Shown here in pieces: positions 42,561-52,000 of a stretch of 64,000 nt of DNA. The stretch is from Sphingomonas aracearum (lineage in GTDB: Bacteria; Pseudomonadota; Alphaproteobacteria; Sphingomonadales; Sphingomonadaceae), in the NCBI RefSeq assembly GCF_003345355.1, contig NZ_QQNB01000004.1:1-64000 (forward strand), in the 5' to 3' direction. How positions within the stretch are numbered: the first letter of the stretch is position 1; the number at the start of each line of letters is the position of its first letter. The notes below the pieces were generated by a model. It was given only the letters and a program-made list of their open reading frames with translations. It had not been told where the DNA came from and made no database searches. Made by a program: the position numbers and the translations under genes.

Positions 42561-44357
42561 TCAGTACAGCCCGTATTTGAAGACGAGCAGGGCCGACAGC
42601 GTGACGATCATGAGGAGCACCAGCGGGATGCCGGTTCGGGTGTAATCGCCGAACTTGTAGTCGCCTGCGGTCATGATGAGCATGTTCGTCTGATAGGCCA
42701 CGGGCGTCGCATAACAGAGGTTACAGCCGAACAGCACGGCGAGGACCAAGGGCTCAACCGGGATGGACAGCTTCTGCGCTAGGCTGAAGGCGATGGGGGT
42801 GCCTACCGCGGCGGCGGTCGTGTTCGAGGCGAAGTTGGTGAGGATCGTGACGAACACCATTACCGCTGCCAGCGCGCCGCCTGCAGGGAGATGATGCAGA
42901 CCTAGTGCGATGAGCTGGCCGAGCCACTCCGCAGCGCCGCTTTCCAGGATCACCCGCCCGATCGCAATGCTCGCGGCGACCAGGACGATGACCTTGGCCG
43001 ACAGTGCCCGCCCGACCTTGTCGAAGCGCACGCAGCCGGTGACGAACATCAGGATAGCGCCAGCGAGCGCGGAGATCGCGATTGGTAGCAGTCCGACGCT
43101 GGCAAGCCCGACGGATCCGGCCATGATCGCCAGCGCGAGCGAGGCTTTCGCGGTCCGCGGCACCTCCTTGGCGCCGTCCAGCATCAGCAGGCTCTCGGAG
43201 CGCGCGAGTGCGGTGATGTCAGCCATTGTGCCGGTCACCAGGAGGATGTCACCTTCATCGAGCGGTGCTTCCAGCAGGTTGTCGTCCCGCCACTCCCATG
43301 CCGTTCGGGCGTGATGAACGCCCATGACGGCAACGTCATGGGTTTCGGCAAGGCCGGATGTGGCGATCCGCTTGCCGATCAAAGTAGAGTCAGCACCGAT
43401 CGACATCTCCACTACCGCGAGGTCTTCGCGGCTGCGGCGCGACGCGGCATGGACCCGGTCCAGAAGCGCGGCCGGTGCCGTCGTTGCTCCTAGTGCCCGC
43501 ATCGCGTCCTCCAGCGCCTCGTGCGGCGCGAGCACGGCTATCCGATCGTCGACCGCCGCGGGCGTTTCGGGAGCGCCGACAAGTTCGACCTGCGGCGCGG
43601 TGCGAGCGAGGAAAGCGGCCGGCAACTGCCCGAGCGCGGGGGAGCGCGGCCCGAGCCGAAGCGACGCGTAGAAGCGGCGAGGGGCATGGCCGGTCTGCAC
43701 TGAGTTATCTGGAAGCAGCCGCGGCATGACCAGCCAGATGAAAGGCAGCGCCACCAGCGCCGCGATGACGACCAGCGGGGTGAAATAGAACACCCCCATC
43801 GGCCGCATGCCGAGATCGGTCGCGATCGAGACGACCAAGAGATTGGTCGAGGTGCCGATCGTGGTCGACATGCCCCCGATCAGCACCGCGCTGTTGATGG
43901 GGATCAGCGTACGCGACGCCGCCATCCCGCCGCGCGACGCCAGCGTCACCATTATTGGGAGCAGCAGCACGAGAACGGGCGTGTCATTCACCATCATGCT
44001 CATGATCATGGCGAGCACCAGGGTGGTCAGGAAACCGAGGCCCCGATTGAAGCGCCAAAGCCTGGTCAGCAGGCGCGCGGCTGGATCGAGCGCACCAGTC
44101 GCCACCAGCCCCCGACCCATCACCATCAGTGCGCAGATCGTTATCAGGGCGTAATGACCAAAGCCCTCGAAAGCGAGCTTCAAGCCATCTGTTGGTCGCT
44201 CTCCCGGCAACGGGTACAAGTAAAGGCCAAGCGCGATGACGCTGATCGTCAGCAGCGAGATGATCTCGACCTTCAGCCGCCCCGATGCGAAGCCGTAGAA
44301 CATCGCCACCGTGACCAGCATGGCGGCAATGGCGTGGGCGGAAGGAGCATCGATCAT
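42561..44357 (-). CDS. SLC13/DASS-type permease with TrkA-C domains
   Basis: The 598-residue transporter has two membrane halves (about 1-210 and 400-598), each with an SNT-like or NDT-like cation and anion site (MMVNDTPVLVLLLPI, GTSTNLLV; NFASNTTAAAVGTPI). Between them are two TrkA-C (RCK_C) domains (VVEMSIGADSTLIGKRI and EGDILLVTGTMADI). This resembles sulfate- or dicarboxylate-linked Na+ symporters of the SLC13 group. The substrate cannot be read from the sequence. Confidence 0.9.
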   Translation of the reverse strand: MIDAPSAHAIAAMLVTVAMFYGFASGRLKVEIISLLTISVIALGLYLYPLPGERPTDGLKLAFEGFGHYALITICALMVMGRGLVATGALDPAARLLTRLWRFNRGLGFLTTLVLAMIMSMMVNDTPVLVLLLPIMVTLASRGGMAASRTLIPINSAVLIGGMSTTIGTSTNLLVVSIATDLGMRPMGVFYFTPLVVIAALVALPFIWLVMPRLLPDNSVQTGHAPRRFYASLRLGPRSPALGQLPAAFLARTAPQVELVGAPETPAAVDDRIAVLAPHEALEDAMRALGATTAPAALLDRVHAASRRSREDLAVVEMSIGADSTLIGKRIATSGLAETHDVAVMGVHHARTAWEWRDDNLLEAPLDEGDILLVTGTMADITALARSESLLMLDGAKEVPRTAKASLALAIMAGSVGLASVGLLPIAISALAGAILMFVTGCVRFDKVGRALSAKVIVLVAASIAIGRVILESGAAEWLGQLIALGLHHLPAGGALAAVMVFVTILTNFASNTTAAAVGTPIAFSLAQKLSIPVEPLVLAVLFGCNLCYATPVAYQTNMLIMTAGDYKFGDYTRTGIPLVLLMIVTLSALLVFKYGLY

Positions 44358-44421
44358 CGTGCCGCGCCCTTAACAAGGCCGGCATCATTGCTCCACGCCT
44401 TGCGATGCCGCAGCCAGCGGG

Positions 44422-44802
44422 TCACGTGAGCCACCATATTGCAACGATGAGCGCCACGGCTGCAACCGAGATTGCGACGGCCCTGACCCTGAAGTTGATA
44501 GGAGAAACGCCCGCTATGTGGTGTGCCGTCAGTCGTTCGTGCAGTCCGCGCGCCCGACGTTCCGCGGCGATCACCAAAAAGATACCAACTAGGATGAATA
44601 AGGTGGCGATCGCTTTCGCCACCCAGGTCGGCTCGACCGGCTTGAACAATGCGCTGAAGCCCAGGCCGATGCCGATACAGGCCGTGGCCGTGCGCGCCCA
44701 CCCGCTGAACGTCCGCTCATTCGCGAGCAAGGTGCGGTCTTCCGCCAGGTCGGTGCGATCCTCGGCCAAGTCAGTGCGGACGGATTTTTCCTCATTCCCC
44801 AT
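44422..44802 (-). CDS. DUF202 (YidH-like) membrane protein with repeated N-terminus
   Basis: The 126-residue protein has the DUF202 signature RTLLANERTFSGWARTATACIG and then three membrane helices. Before it stands a tandem heptapeptide RTDLAED-RTDLAED, a 21-bp DNA repeat that extends the RTLLANE unit to three copies. The function is unknown. It lies upstream of the SLC13 gene on the same strand, 64 bp away. Confidence 0.85.
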   Translation of the reverse strand: MGNEEKSVRTDLAEDRTDLAEDRTLLANERTFSGWARTATACIGIGLGFSALFKPVEPTWVAKAIATLFILVGIFLVIAAERRARGLHERLTAHHIAGVSPINFRVRAVAISVAAVALIVAIWWLT

Positions 44803-44962
44803 GCCGTCATCATGGGAGAAGTCCGAACCCTCGGCAAACGGCTTCTGACGCTATGGTTCGCGAGGTAAGGTCCGGTCTTTAGGCGATCGCCCGCGCATGG
44901 CAGCGGTGCGGTTGTGGGATCCGCCTTTGCAAGACGAGCTCCAAGCGGGGTACCAGGGGAAC

Positions 44963-45850
44963 ATGGATATCGTTGCCATCCTCCTCCGCCGTGTTCGGGA
45001 CATGGGGACCGAGTTCGTCCGCATTCTTCCACAGCTCGGAATCGCGCTGCTGCTGCTCGTCGCAACCTTCTTCATTGCAAAATCTGCCCGGCGGATCGCC
45101 GAGCGACTGCTGTCGCATACCGACCTGCGCGGGACCCTCGTCAACCTGGTCGAAACACTGGTGGGCGTGGCAATCTGGGTTCTGGGCCTTCTGATCGCGA
45201 TGTCGATCGTGCTGCCCGGGGTAACCCCCGCGAACATCCTCGCAGTGCTGGGGCTCGGCTCCGTGGCGGTCGGCTTCGCCTTCAAGGACATCTTCGAGAA
45301 CTTCCTCGCCGGTGTGCTGATCATGCTGCGCAAGCAGATGCGGATCGGCGACTTCATTCGCTGCCAGGACGTCGAGGGGCGGATCGAGATGATTAGCCTC
45401 CGAGACACGCATCTGCGCCACCTCAGCAACGAACTCGTCGTCGTGCCCAACGCCTATCTGTTCAAGAACCCCGTAGAGGTGGTCACGCACAGCCAGCAGC
45501 GGCGTCACGAGGTGGAGGTCGGCGTGGCCTATGACGTCGATCTCGACGCTGCCCGCACGGTGATTCGCGACGCGATCGCCGCTGTCGGTCCCGTGCAGGA
45601 GGACCGGCCAGTGGAAGTGTACGCCAAGGAGTTCGGCGACAGCTCCATCAACTTCCTCGTACGCTGGTGGGCGGGTTCGAAGCCGGTCGACGCGCACCAG
45701 TCCCGCGACGAGGTGGTACGCGCGATCAAGCGAGCGCTGGATGGTGCCGGAATGGAAATCCCGTTTCCCTATCGAACGCTCACCTTCAAGGAACCGTTGC
45801 CGCTCACACGAGCAAAGCCGGAGGGGCAAGCCGACAGTACCGTCGGATGA
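44963..45850 (+). CDS. MscS-type small mechanosensitive channel
   Basis: The 295-residue protein has three N-terminal membrane helices, with the pore helix VLGLGSVAVGFAFKDIFENF, then LAGVLIMLRKQMRIGDFI and the beta domain (VVPNAYLFKNPVEVVTH), followed by the alpha-beta C-terminus. It opens on membrane tension to release solutes during osmotic downshock. The start at 44963 follows AGGGGA. It belongs with the osmotic and ion theme of the block. Confidence 0.92.
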   Translation: MDIVAILLRRVRDMGTEFVRILPQLGIALLLLVATFFIAKSARRIAERLLSHTDLRGTLVNLVETLVGVAIWVLGLLIAMSIVLPGVTPANILAVLGLGSVAVGFAFKDIFENFLAGVLIMLRKQMRIGDFIRCQDVEGRIEMISLRDTHLRHLSNELVVVPNAYLFKNPVEVVTHSQQRRHEVEVGVAYDVDLDAARTVIRDAIAAVGPVQEDRPVEVYAKEFGDSSINFLVRWWAGSKPVDAHQSRDEVVRAIKRALDGAGMEIPFPYRTLTFKEPLPLTRAKPEGQADSTVG

Positions 45851-45893
45851 CCCTCCGGGAGGACCGATCAACGTCCCCGATCGTTGACATTGC

Positions 45894-47321
45894 ATGACGA
45901 AACCAGGACTTTTTGCTTCTTCCGCCTTCCTACTTCTTGCCTCCCTTTCAGCCGCTTCCGCGGCATCACCGATCAGCAGTCCATCCGCTGCAGCAGATGC
46001 GGAAAGCCTTTGGTCGTCGCAGAACCGCGAGGCGCTTAGGGACGCCCTTGCCGCCCGCGCCCGACACGGTCTTGATCACCTGCAATTTCCGGTTCCGGAC
46101 GGTTCACCCACAAGCCTCGACAAGGCGGCGCTCGGCTATGCCCACGCACTGGCAGATGGTGTGGTCGATCCCACCTCGCTGCACGCGATCTATACCGTCC
46201 CACGACCTACAGACAGGCAGCTCGCCGCAGAGCTCCACCGCGCGCTTCAGGAAAACCGTCTTGCGGCCTGGCTGAACGGCCTGGCACCACAAGATGCGGC
46301 CTATCACGCCCTGAGTGATGCCTACATGGCTGCCAATGATCGGCGCGGGGTAGGTCGATCAGAGATGTTGGAAAGTGCCGAACCGCTCCGCATCGGGGAT
46401 GAAAGCAAAGCCGTGATACCGATTGCGGCGCAGTTGCATGCAGAGGGCTATCTCGATCAGCCTTACTCGGGATCGACCTACAATCCGGCGCTTGCGGACG
46501 CCGTCACCCGGCTCCAGCGGGATTACGGCATCGCGGCTGACGGGATCGTCGGCCCCGATACCCTGGCGGTGTTGAACCTCGGGCCCGGTGACCACGCCCG
46601 AGCCTTGGCTGTCGCACTGGAGCGCCGACGCTGGCTGTCCCGCAATCCGCCGCTGACCCGCATCGACGTCAACACCGCGGCGGCCACGTTGAGATACTAC
46701 CGGGACGGCGCACTTGTCGACGAACGCAAGGTGATCGTGGGTGAGTCAGGAAAGGAAACACCCGCGCTGTCGTCGCCCATCTACCGGCTGGTCGCCAATC
46801 CAACATGGACCATCCCAAAGTCGATCCAGCACGGCGAACTCGCAGGGGTCAGCCGGCGCTATCTACGCGCGCACAACATGTTTCGCCGGGGCGGCTGGAT
46901 CGTGCAGCGTTCGGGACGCGGCAATGCGCTCGGCCTCGTCAAGTTCGACATGCACAACCAGCACGCCATCTACCTCCACGATACGTCGTCCCGTCATCTC
47001 TTCGAGCGTAGTCAGCGCCATCTCAGCCACGGGTGCGTCCGGGTCGCCGATGCGCTTGGCTTCGCCGAGATGCTCGCCGAGCAGGAGGGCGTGGCAAGCG
47101 AGTGGCAGCGCGCCCGCGATACCGGGCGGCAGCGGTTCGTCGCTTTGCCACGAGAAATCCCGGTGCGCATGCTCTACCATAACGTCTTCGTCGCATCCGA
47201 AGGCCAGGTCGCCTATCGGACGGACCCGTACGGCTGGAACGCGCCCATAGCGGCAGCCCTCGGCTTCTCCGGTAAAGGGGCGTCGGTAGCAAAGCCGGAA
47301 GCAATCGATGTCGGTCCATGA
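45894..47321 (+). CDS. L,D-transpeptidase (YcbB/LdtD-like) with peptidoglycan-binding domain
   Basis: The 475-residue protein has a signal peptide (1-23), an N-terminal helical domain, a PG-binding domain (about 180-240, LQRDYGIAADGIVGPDTLAVLN) and a YkuD catalytic domain (about 265-430) with YLHDTSSRHLFERSQRHLSH and GCVRV; the catalytic Cys is about residue 381. It forms 3-3 cross-links in peptidoglycan. The domain order matches the large YcbB-type enzymes. It lies on the same strand as MscS, 43 bp downstream, fitting an envelope-stress role. Confidence 0.92.
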   Translation: MTKPGLFASSAFLLLASLSAASAASPISSPSAAADAESLWSSQNREALRDALAARARHGLDHLQFPVPDGSPTSLDKAALGYAHALADGVVDPTSLHAIYTVPRPTDRQLAAELHRALQENRLAAWLNGLAPQDAAYHALSDAYMAANDRRGVGRSEMLESAEPLRIGDESKAVIPIAAQLHAEGYLDQPYSGSTYNPALADAVTRLQRDYGIAADGIVGPDTLAVLNLGPGDHARALAVALERRRWLSRNPPLTRIDVNTAAATLRYYRDGALVDERKVIVGESGKETPALSSPIYRLVANPTWTIPKSIQHGELAGVSRRYLRAHNMFRRGGWIVQRSGRGNALGLVKFDMHNQHAIYLHDTSSRHLFERSQRHLSHGCVRVADALGFAEMLAEQEGVASEWQRARDTGRQRFVALPREIPVRMLYHNVFVASEGQVAYRTDPYGWNAPIAAALGFSGKGASVAKPEAIDVGP

Positions 47322-47348
47322 CGCTTCTGCGCAGAGGACGGGGGCGCC

Positions 47349-47869
47349 ATGATGAGCGAGCAGATGTTCTTCGCTGGAGCTCCGGGCGTGTGGCGAACAC
47401 TGTTGGTGGGGCTGTGTGCGTACGTCCTGCTCATCCTTGTCCTGAGGACGACGGGCAAGCGAACGCTGTCGAAGATAAACGCGTTCGACCTGATCGTCAC
47501 CGTAGCGCTTGGATCCACCCTGGCCACCGTGATCCTGTCCAAGGACGTCGCGCTTGCCGAAGGTGTAACCGCTTTCGTTATGCTGGCGGGCGCGCAGCTT
47601 GCCGTCACGTGGCTCTCGACGCGGTCGAAGCGCTTCCGAAGTTGGGTCAAGGCCGAACCGACAATCCTGGTCGAAAAGGGGATCATGCTTTCGGATGCCA
47701 TGAAACGCGAGAGAGTCACTTCGGGGACGAGGTTGAAGCCGCCGTTCGGGGTGCCGGGTTCGATGGTCTTGACGCTATAGCCCTGGTGGTTCTGGAAACG
47801 GACGGCAGCATGAGCGTCGTTGCTCGGAAGCACGCCCTCGATCCCGATCGCACCCAAAAGCACGAGTGA
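47349..47869 (+). pseudogene. DUF421 membrane protein gene with C-terminal frameshift
   Basis: The first frame (47349-47780) gives three membrane helices and the DUF421 core (LRTTGKRTLSKINAFDLIV, VALGSTLATVILSKDVALAE, EPTILVEKGIM). After MKRERVT it loses similarity. Another frame continues DEVEAAVRGAGFDGLDAIAL and VVLETDGSMSVVARK to a stop at 47869, the normal end of the family. A two-base excess near GTCACTTCGGGGACGAG would restore the expected VTRDEVE. The gene is therefore probably disrupted, or the indel is a sequencing error. Confidence 0.75.
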
Positions 47870-47916
47870 TACAGGTGAGCGGCTAATTCGATGCAGGATA
47901 GACGCTAGCGGTAACC

Positions 47917-47941
47917 CTGAACAGCTGACCCAGCTGTTCAG
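47917..47941. repeat. 11-bp perfect hairpin upstream of recombinase copy 2
   Basis: CTGAACAGCTG (47917-47927), ACC, then CAGCTGTTCAG (47931-47941). It lies 48 bp after the DUF421 end and 116 bp before the recombinase start. No T tract follows, so it could be a weak terminator or a recombinase-binding site. Confidence 0.6.
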
Positions 47942-48056
47942 AAGTAAAGAGCAACGAGTCCCACTTTGTTCTCGGCTCCGTCGATTTCGTAGCTGGCAAA
48001 TTAGCCCATCGCTCATTTGAGTATATCCAAAAACGCCTCATAGGAGCGACGAACTG

Positions 48057-48710
48057 ATGGTAGATGGCGGTGTGCGAGCGGCGCGGGTGTACCTGCGGGT
48101 GAGCACGGACGAGCAGGACCTCACGCGGCAGGAAAGCATCGTCGCCGGTGCTCGAGCGGCCGGCTTCTATATCGCTGCCGTCTACCGGGAGAAGGCGTCC
48201 GGCGCTCGACCCGACCGGCCGGAGCTGCTGCGCATGGTGGCGGACCTGCAGCCGGGCGAGGTGGTGATCGCCGAGAAGATCGATCGGATCAGCCGCCTGC
48301 CTCTGTCTGAGGCCGAGCTCTTGGTCGCGACTATCCGGTCGAAGGGCGCGCGCCTCGCGGTGCCGGGCATTGTGGACCTCACCGACTTGGTAGCGGACAG
48401 CGCCGGCGTCGCGCGGATCGTGCTAGAAGCGGTGCAAGACATGCTGCTGCGCGTCGCGCTCCAGACTGCGCGGGATGACTATGAAACGCGGCGCGAGCGG
48501 CAGCGGGAGGGCATCGAGATCGCCAAGCGGGCAGGCCGGTACACCGGCCGCAAGCCCGATCTTGCCCATCACAGGCGGATAGTTGGGCTGCGCGAGGCGG
48601 GCATGAGCATCGCGAAGACGGCGGTCCTTGCCGGATGCAGTATCGCCCACGTCAAGAGAGTGACCGCGCTCCACCGTGCAAAGACAGCTGCGGTCGCGCC
48701 GACCTCATGA
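48057..48710 (+). CDS. Small serine recombinase/resolvase (copy 2 of 2)
   Basis: The 217-residue recombinase RAARVYLRVSTDEQDLTRQE has catalytic Ser in RVST and a C-terminal helix-turn-helix (GMSIAKTAVLAGCSIAHVKRV). It matches copy 1 at 31367 in size and domain order, is in the same orientation, and has about 18 substitutions, mostly conservative. Synonymous positions differ widely, which points to two old, separately acquired copies rather than a recent duplication. It closes the right side of the stress-transport block. Confidence 0.9.
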   Translation: MVDGGVRAARVYLRVSTDEQDLTRQESIVAGARAAGFYIAAVYREKASGARPDRPELLRMVADLQPGEVVIAEKIDRISRLPLSEAELLVATIRSKGARLAVPGIVDLTDLVADSAGVARIVLEAVQDMLLRVALQTARDDYETRRERQREGIEIAKRAGRYTGRKPDLAHHRRIVGLREAGMSIAKTAVLAGCSIAHVKRVTALHRAKTAAVAPTS

Positions 48711-49079
48711 ACCGAATGGACCATGTATCCATGGCTCAACCTCCCCTGTTGAAGCCGTAGTCTACAATCCGGAGTACGCGATGTACTTCGACTGCGGTGC
48801 TTCGCCCAATTCTGGTCCCATGCTTAGTCGCGGTCCTGCAGGGTGCAAACGCCTTGCTGCGTGATTCGAACGTGAGCAAGAGAGGAAACAATGAGGATGC
48901 CGGTGAGAGGATGGTAAAAGTCGTACGCTGAGCACGGTGGCCGTCCCGTTTGGAATTATCGTCAGGACGGAGCCGCAGAACTTCAGGAAGGTGCTTCGCC
49001 CTCAACCGTACACCTACAGTTCGCCGGAAGTCAGCTCCGCCGACCTGACTTCGGCAGCTGCAAGCGCGAGCTGGTTTTA
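48711..49079. other. Intergenic stretch, nothing recognised
   Basis: This 369-bp stretch lies between recombinase copy 2 and the stop of the AddA-like gene. It is slightly richer in A and T than its surroundings. I found no convincing gene, RNA, terminator or attachment site, although an island boundary would be expected near here. Confidence 0.4.
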
Positions 49080-52000
49080 TCAGGCCGAGACTCGAACGAC
49101 GGTTCCGCGCGTCACGAACACGATCATACCCTCCGAGATGCCGGTTACATGAAGGTAGCGCTTCACCTGACCGCGATACTGCTCGGTGGCGGCGGGATCC
49201 GGATCGACATCACTCTTCCAGTCGATCGCCGCGCGCGGCTGTCCGGACTCATCAAGATGCAACGCATCTACGATCCCGGCGGTGACGACTTCTATGCCGT
49301 CGACCTCCTCCGAAGCGAGAACCGGAAGCTCCGGCACGAGGCGGTCACGCATCGCTACGATCTCGGGGAGGGCCAGCGTGCGCACAACAACCCGTGCCAC
49401 CTCCTGTTCGGAGATGCCGGTAGCCGCGGCCCCGGCCGGCTCAAGCCCGAGTTGCACGATCAGCTCGCGTGCCCGGTCTGCGAGGTGCGCTTCCTCGTCC
49501 AAGATTTCACCCGTAAGCACCTCCTCGAACAGCTTGTGGATGATCAGCCCCCGCTCGCGCCCGCCTTGAACCGGTCCCGATGGAGCAGCACCGGCCACCT
49601 CTCCGAACACCAGCTCGGGTTCAGCCTGCGAGTGGTCATCTACTCCGCGCCCTTCGTCCCTGCTCGGCGCGCTCCAAGCGATTTTCGCGGTAGCGTCGAC
49701 GATCGCGGTTGCTTCTTCCGCGAAGCGCTCCCGGGTCTGCTGATTGTCGTCCTCGTGGATGCCGGAAGGCGCTTGGTCGGGATAAGCGTCGAAGTCGAGA
49801 ACCTCGAGCTCATTAAGCCCGAAGTCGATCAGCCCCGACCAGCTGTTCGAGCCTGCCGCGACGTCGAGCCGTGGAAACACCAGCAGCTCGCGCGCGCGGG
49901 TAGCAGCCACATACCACAGGCGCGTGCGTTCGCGGTCCTGCTCGGCCTTCTCAGCACTGTGCACGTCGGCGTGGCCAGAGGGTAGGTTGCCCAGCACCGG
50001 CATGAACAGGATGCCGGCGTCGCGATCGATGACGGTGTTGTCGACCGCAATCGTCGCCGTCATGCAGTTGATCGGGACGACAATCGGCCATTCCAGCCCC
50101 TTGGATGCGTGCACCGTGAGGAGCGACACCGACTCCTCCTGTGCGTCGGGCCGACCTTCGGCCGAGCGCGCCTCCCCGGCCCATGCGTCTGCCATCGACT
50201 GTGCAAACGCCCTCAGGCCGCGAACGCCGAAAGGCCGGGCGAGGCTCAGGAACAGGTCGACGTTGGCGAGTGGACGTTCGGCTTGGCCGCGATGGCGTTG
50301 CAGCAGGATCGCGCGTACGTTCAGCGTGTCGATCGCCTCGGCGATCAGTTGATGCGGGGTGGTCGCGTTGATCCGGCGCCTGAGCCCCTGAAGCTTGCCC
50401 AGCACGTCCCTCGCGAGGGGATGCGCGATCGCGTCCAGGTCCATGTTGACGTGCAGGCGAGGAAGAGCGTCCGGTCGCTCCGGTGCGCGCGGCTGCGTCC
50501 AGACAAGGTCGAGCAGCTCCTCCTCGGTCAGCCCGACCAGAGGTCCCCGGAGCAGCGCACCCAATGCGAGCGTGTCTCGGCCATCAGCGAGCACGCGCGC
50601 GATCGCGACCAGATCCTGCACCTCCTGCCGCTGGTAGAAGCCCTTGCCGGCCTGCGTGGCGACCGCGATCCCGCGTTGCTCCAGCGCCTGCTCGTAGCGC
50701 CACAGGTCCTTGCCGGTTGGCGCAAGGAGAGCGATGTCGCCGGGTCGGCACGGACGCTGCACCCCGGCCCGACGGTCGGCGATCTCATGGCTGCCGATCA
50801 GGCGTGCGACCAGCTCCGCGAGGGCCTCGGCCTCACAGTCGCGCTTCCGATCGGCCGACGCTTTGCCGTCCTCGCCCGCGCACGCGACCGGCAGGGCGGT
50901 GACGCACAGGCCGTGGGCGGGATCGGGATGAAAGGGATCGAGCGCGGTGAACCCCGGCTGCCCCTTGTCCTCGCCCATATGCGGTTCGAACCGTTCGTTC
51001 ACGAAGGAAAGGATACCCGCACAGGACCGGAAGTTGGTCGAGATGCTGAGCAGATCCTGCGCGCCCTGAGCGCGGATCGCGTCGCGTGCCCGGACATAGG
51101 CGGCGACATCGGCACCCCTGAAGCGGTAGATCGCCTGTTTGGGATCACCGACGAGAAACAATGCGCCGGGCCTGATCCGATACGCCTGCCAGTCGGCGGG
51201 ATCGGCTCCGTCCATCGGGTTGCCGCACAGGCGCCAGAAGATCTCCAGCTGTAGCGGGTCGGTATCCTGGAACTCGTCCACCAAGACATGCGCATACCGC
51301 GACGCGAGTGCCTGCCGGACAGGCTCATGATCGCGCAGCAGGTCACGCGCGGCGAAAATCAGATCATCGAAGTCGAGCAAGGCCGCTGCGCGCTTGTAGT
51401 CACGGAACCCGTCCGCCACGGGCGCGACCGCGGTCAACACCTCCGAAAGCACCCGCGCTGCGACCGCGCCCTTGAGGTCGATCCAGGCATCACGCGCAGC
51501 GTTGTGCAGACGCTCAGCCTCGGTGTTCAACTCGCCACCGCGTGCCTTGGGCAGGCCCTTCAGCTTGACCGCAGCCTCCCACTTCCCCTTCTTCTGATAC
51601 TTGCGCCAACCGGAGCCGGTGAGGAGCGAAGCGTCGGGCTCGGCGGTGAGTAGCGCCACCAACGACCTGAAGTCCTGGCCTTGCCCGGCCGCCAGAAGCC
51701 GTTCGCTCATGCCGGCGAACGCTTCCGCTGCCGCGATGCTCTCTTCTTCCCGCGCGGGAGTGGTGGTGACGAAGTCTTTGTAGGCATCGGCCGCGTCGCG
51801 TGCGGCGTCGATCAGAGGCGGGAGGGCTGGAGACGGCGGTCCTGTCAGCACGCGATGTCGACGCAACCTGTCGGCAACCTCTCGCACCAGAGCGAGTCCC
51901 CCCACCGGCTCGTGGTACACCAGCTCCGAAATTAGGCTTGGCAGAGCGCCGTCCAGCGTCGCACGCAGCCAGCGATCCAACGTGTCACCGAACGCAAGTT

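Noticed and set aside
47213..48016. 267-codon minus-strand frame over the DUF421 gene
   Set aside because: Antisense to real DUF421 coding sequence, Ser/Arg-rich, no motif.
31367..48710. The two recombinases as the ends of one composite insertion sequence
   Set aside because: They are in direct orientation, diverged at silent sites and lack shared terminal repeats; they are better seen as two separate resolvase genes.
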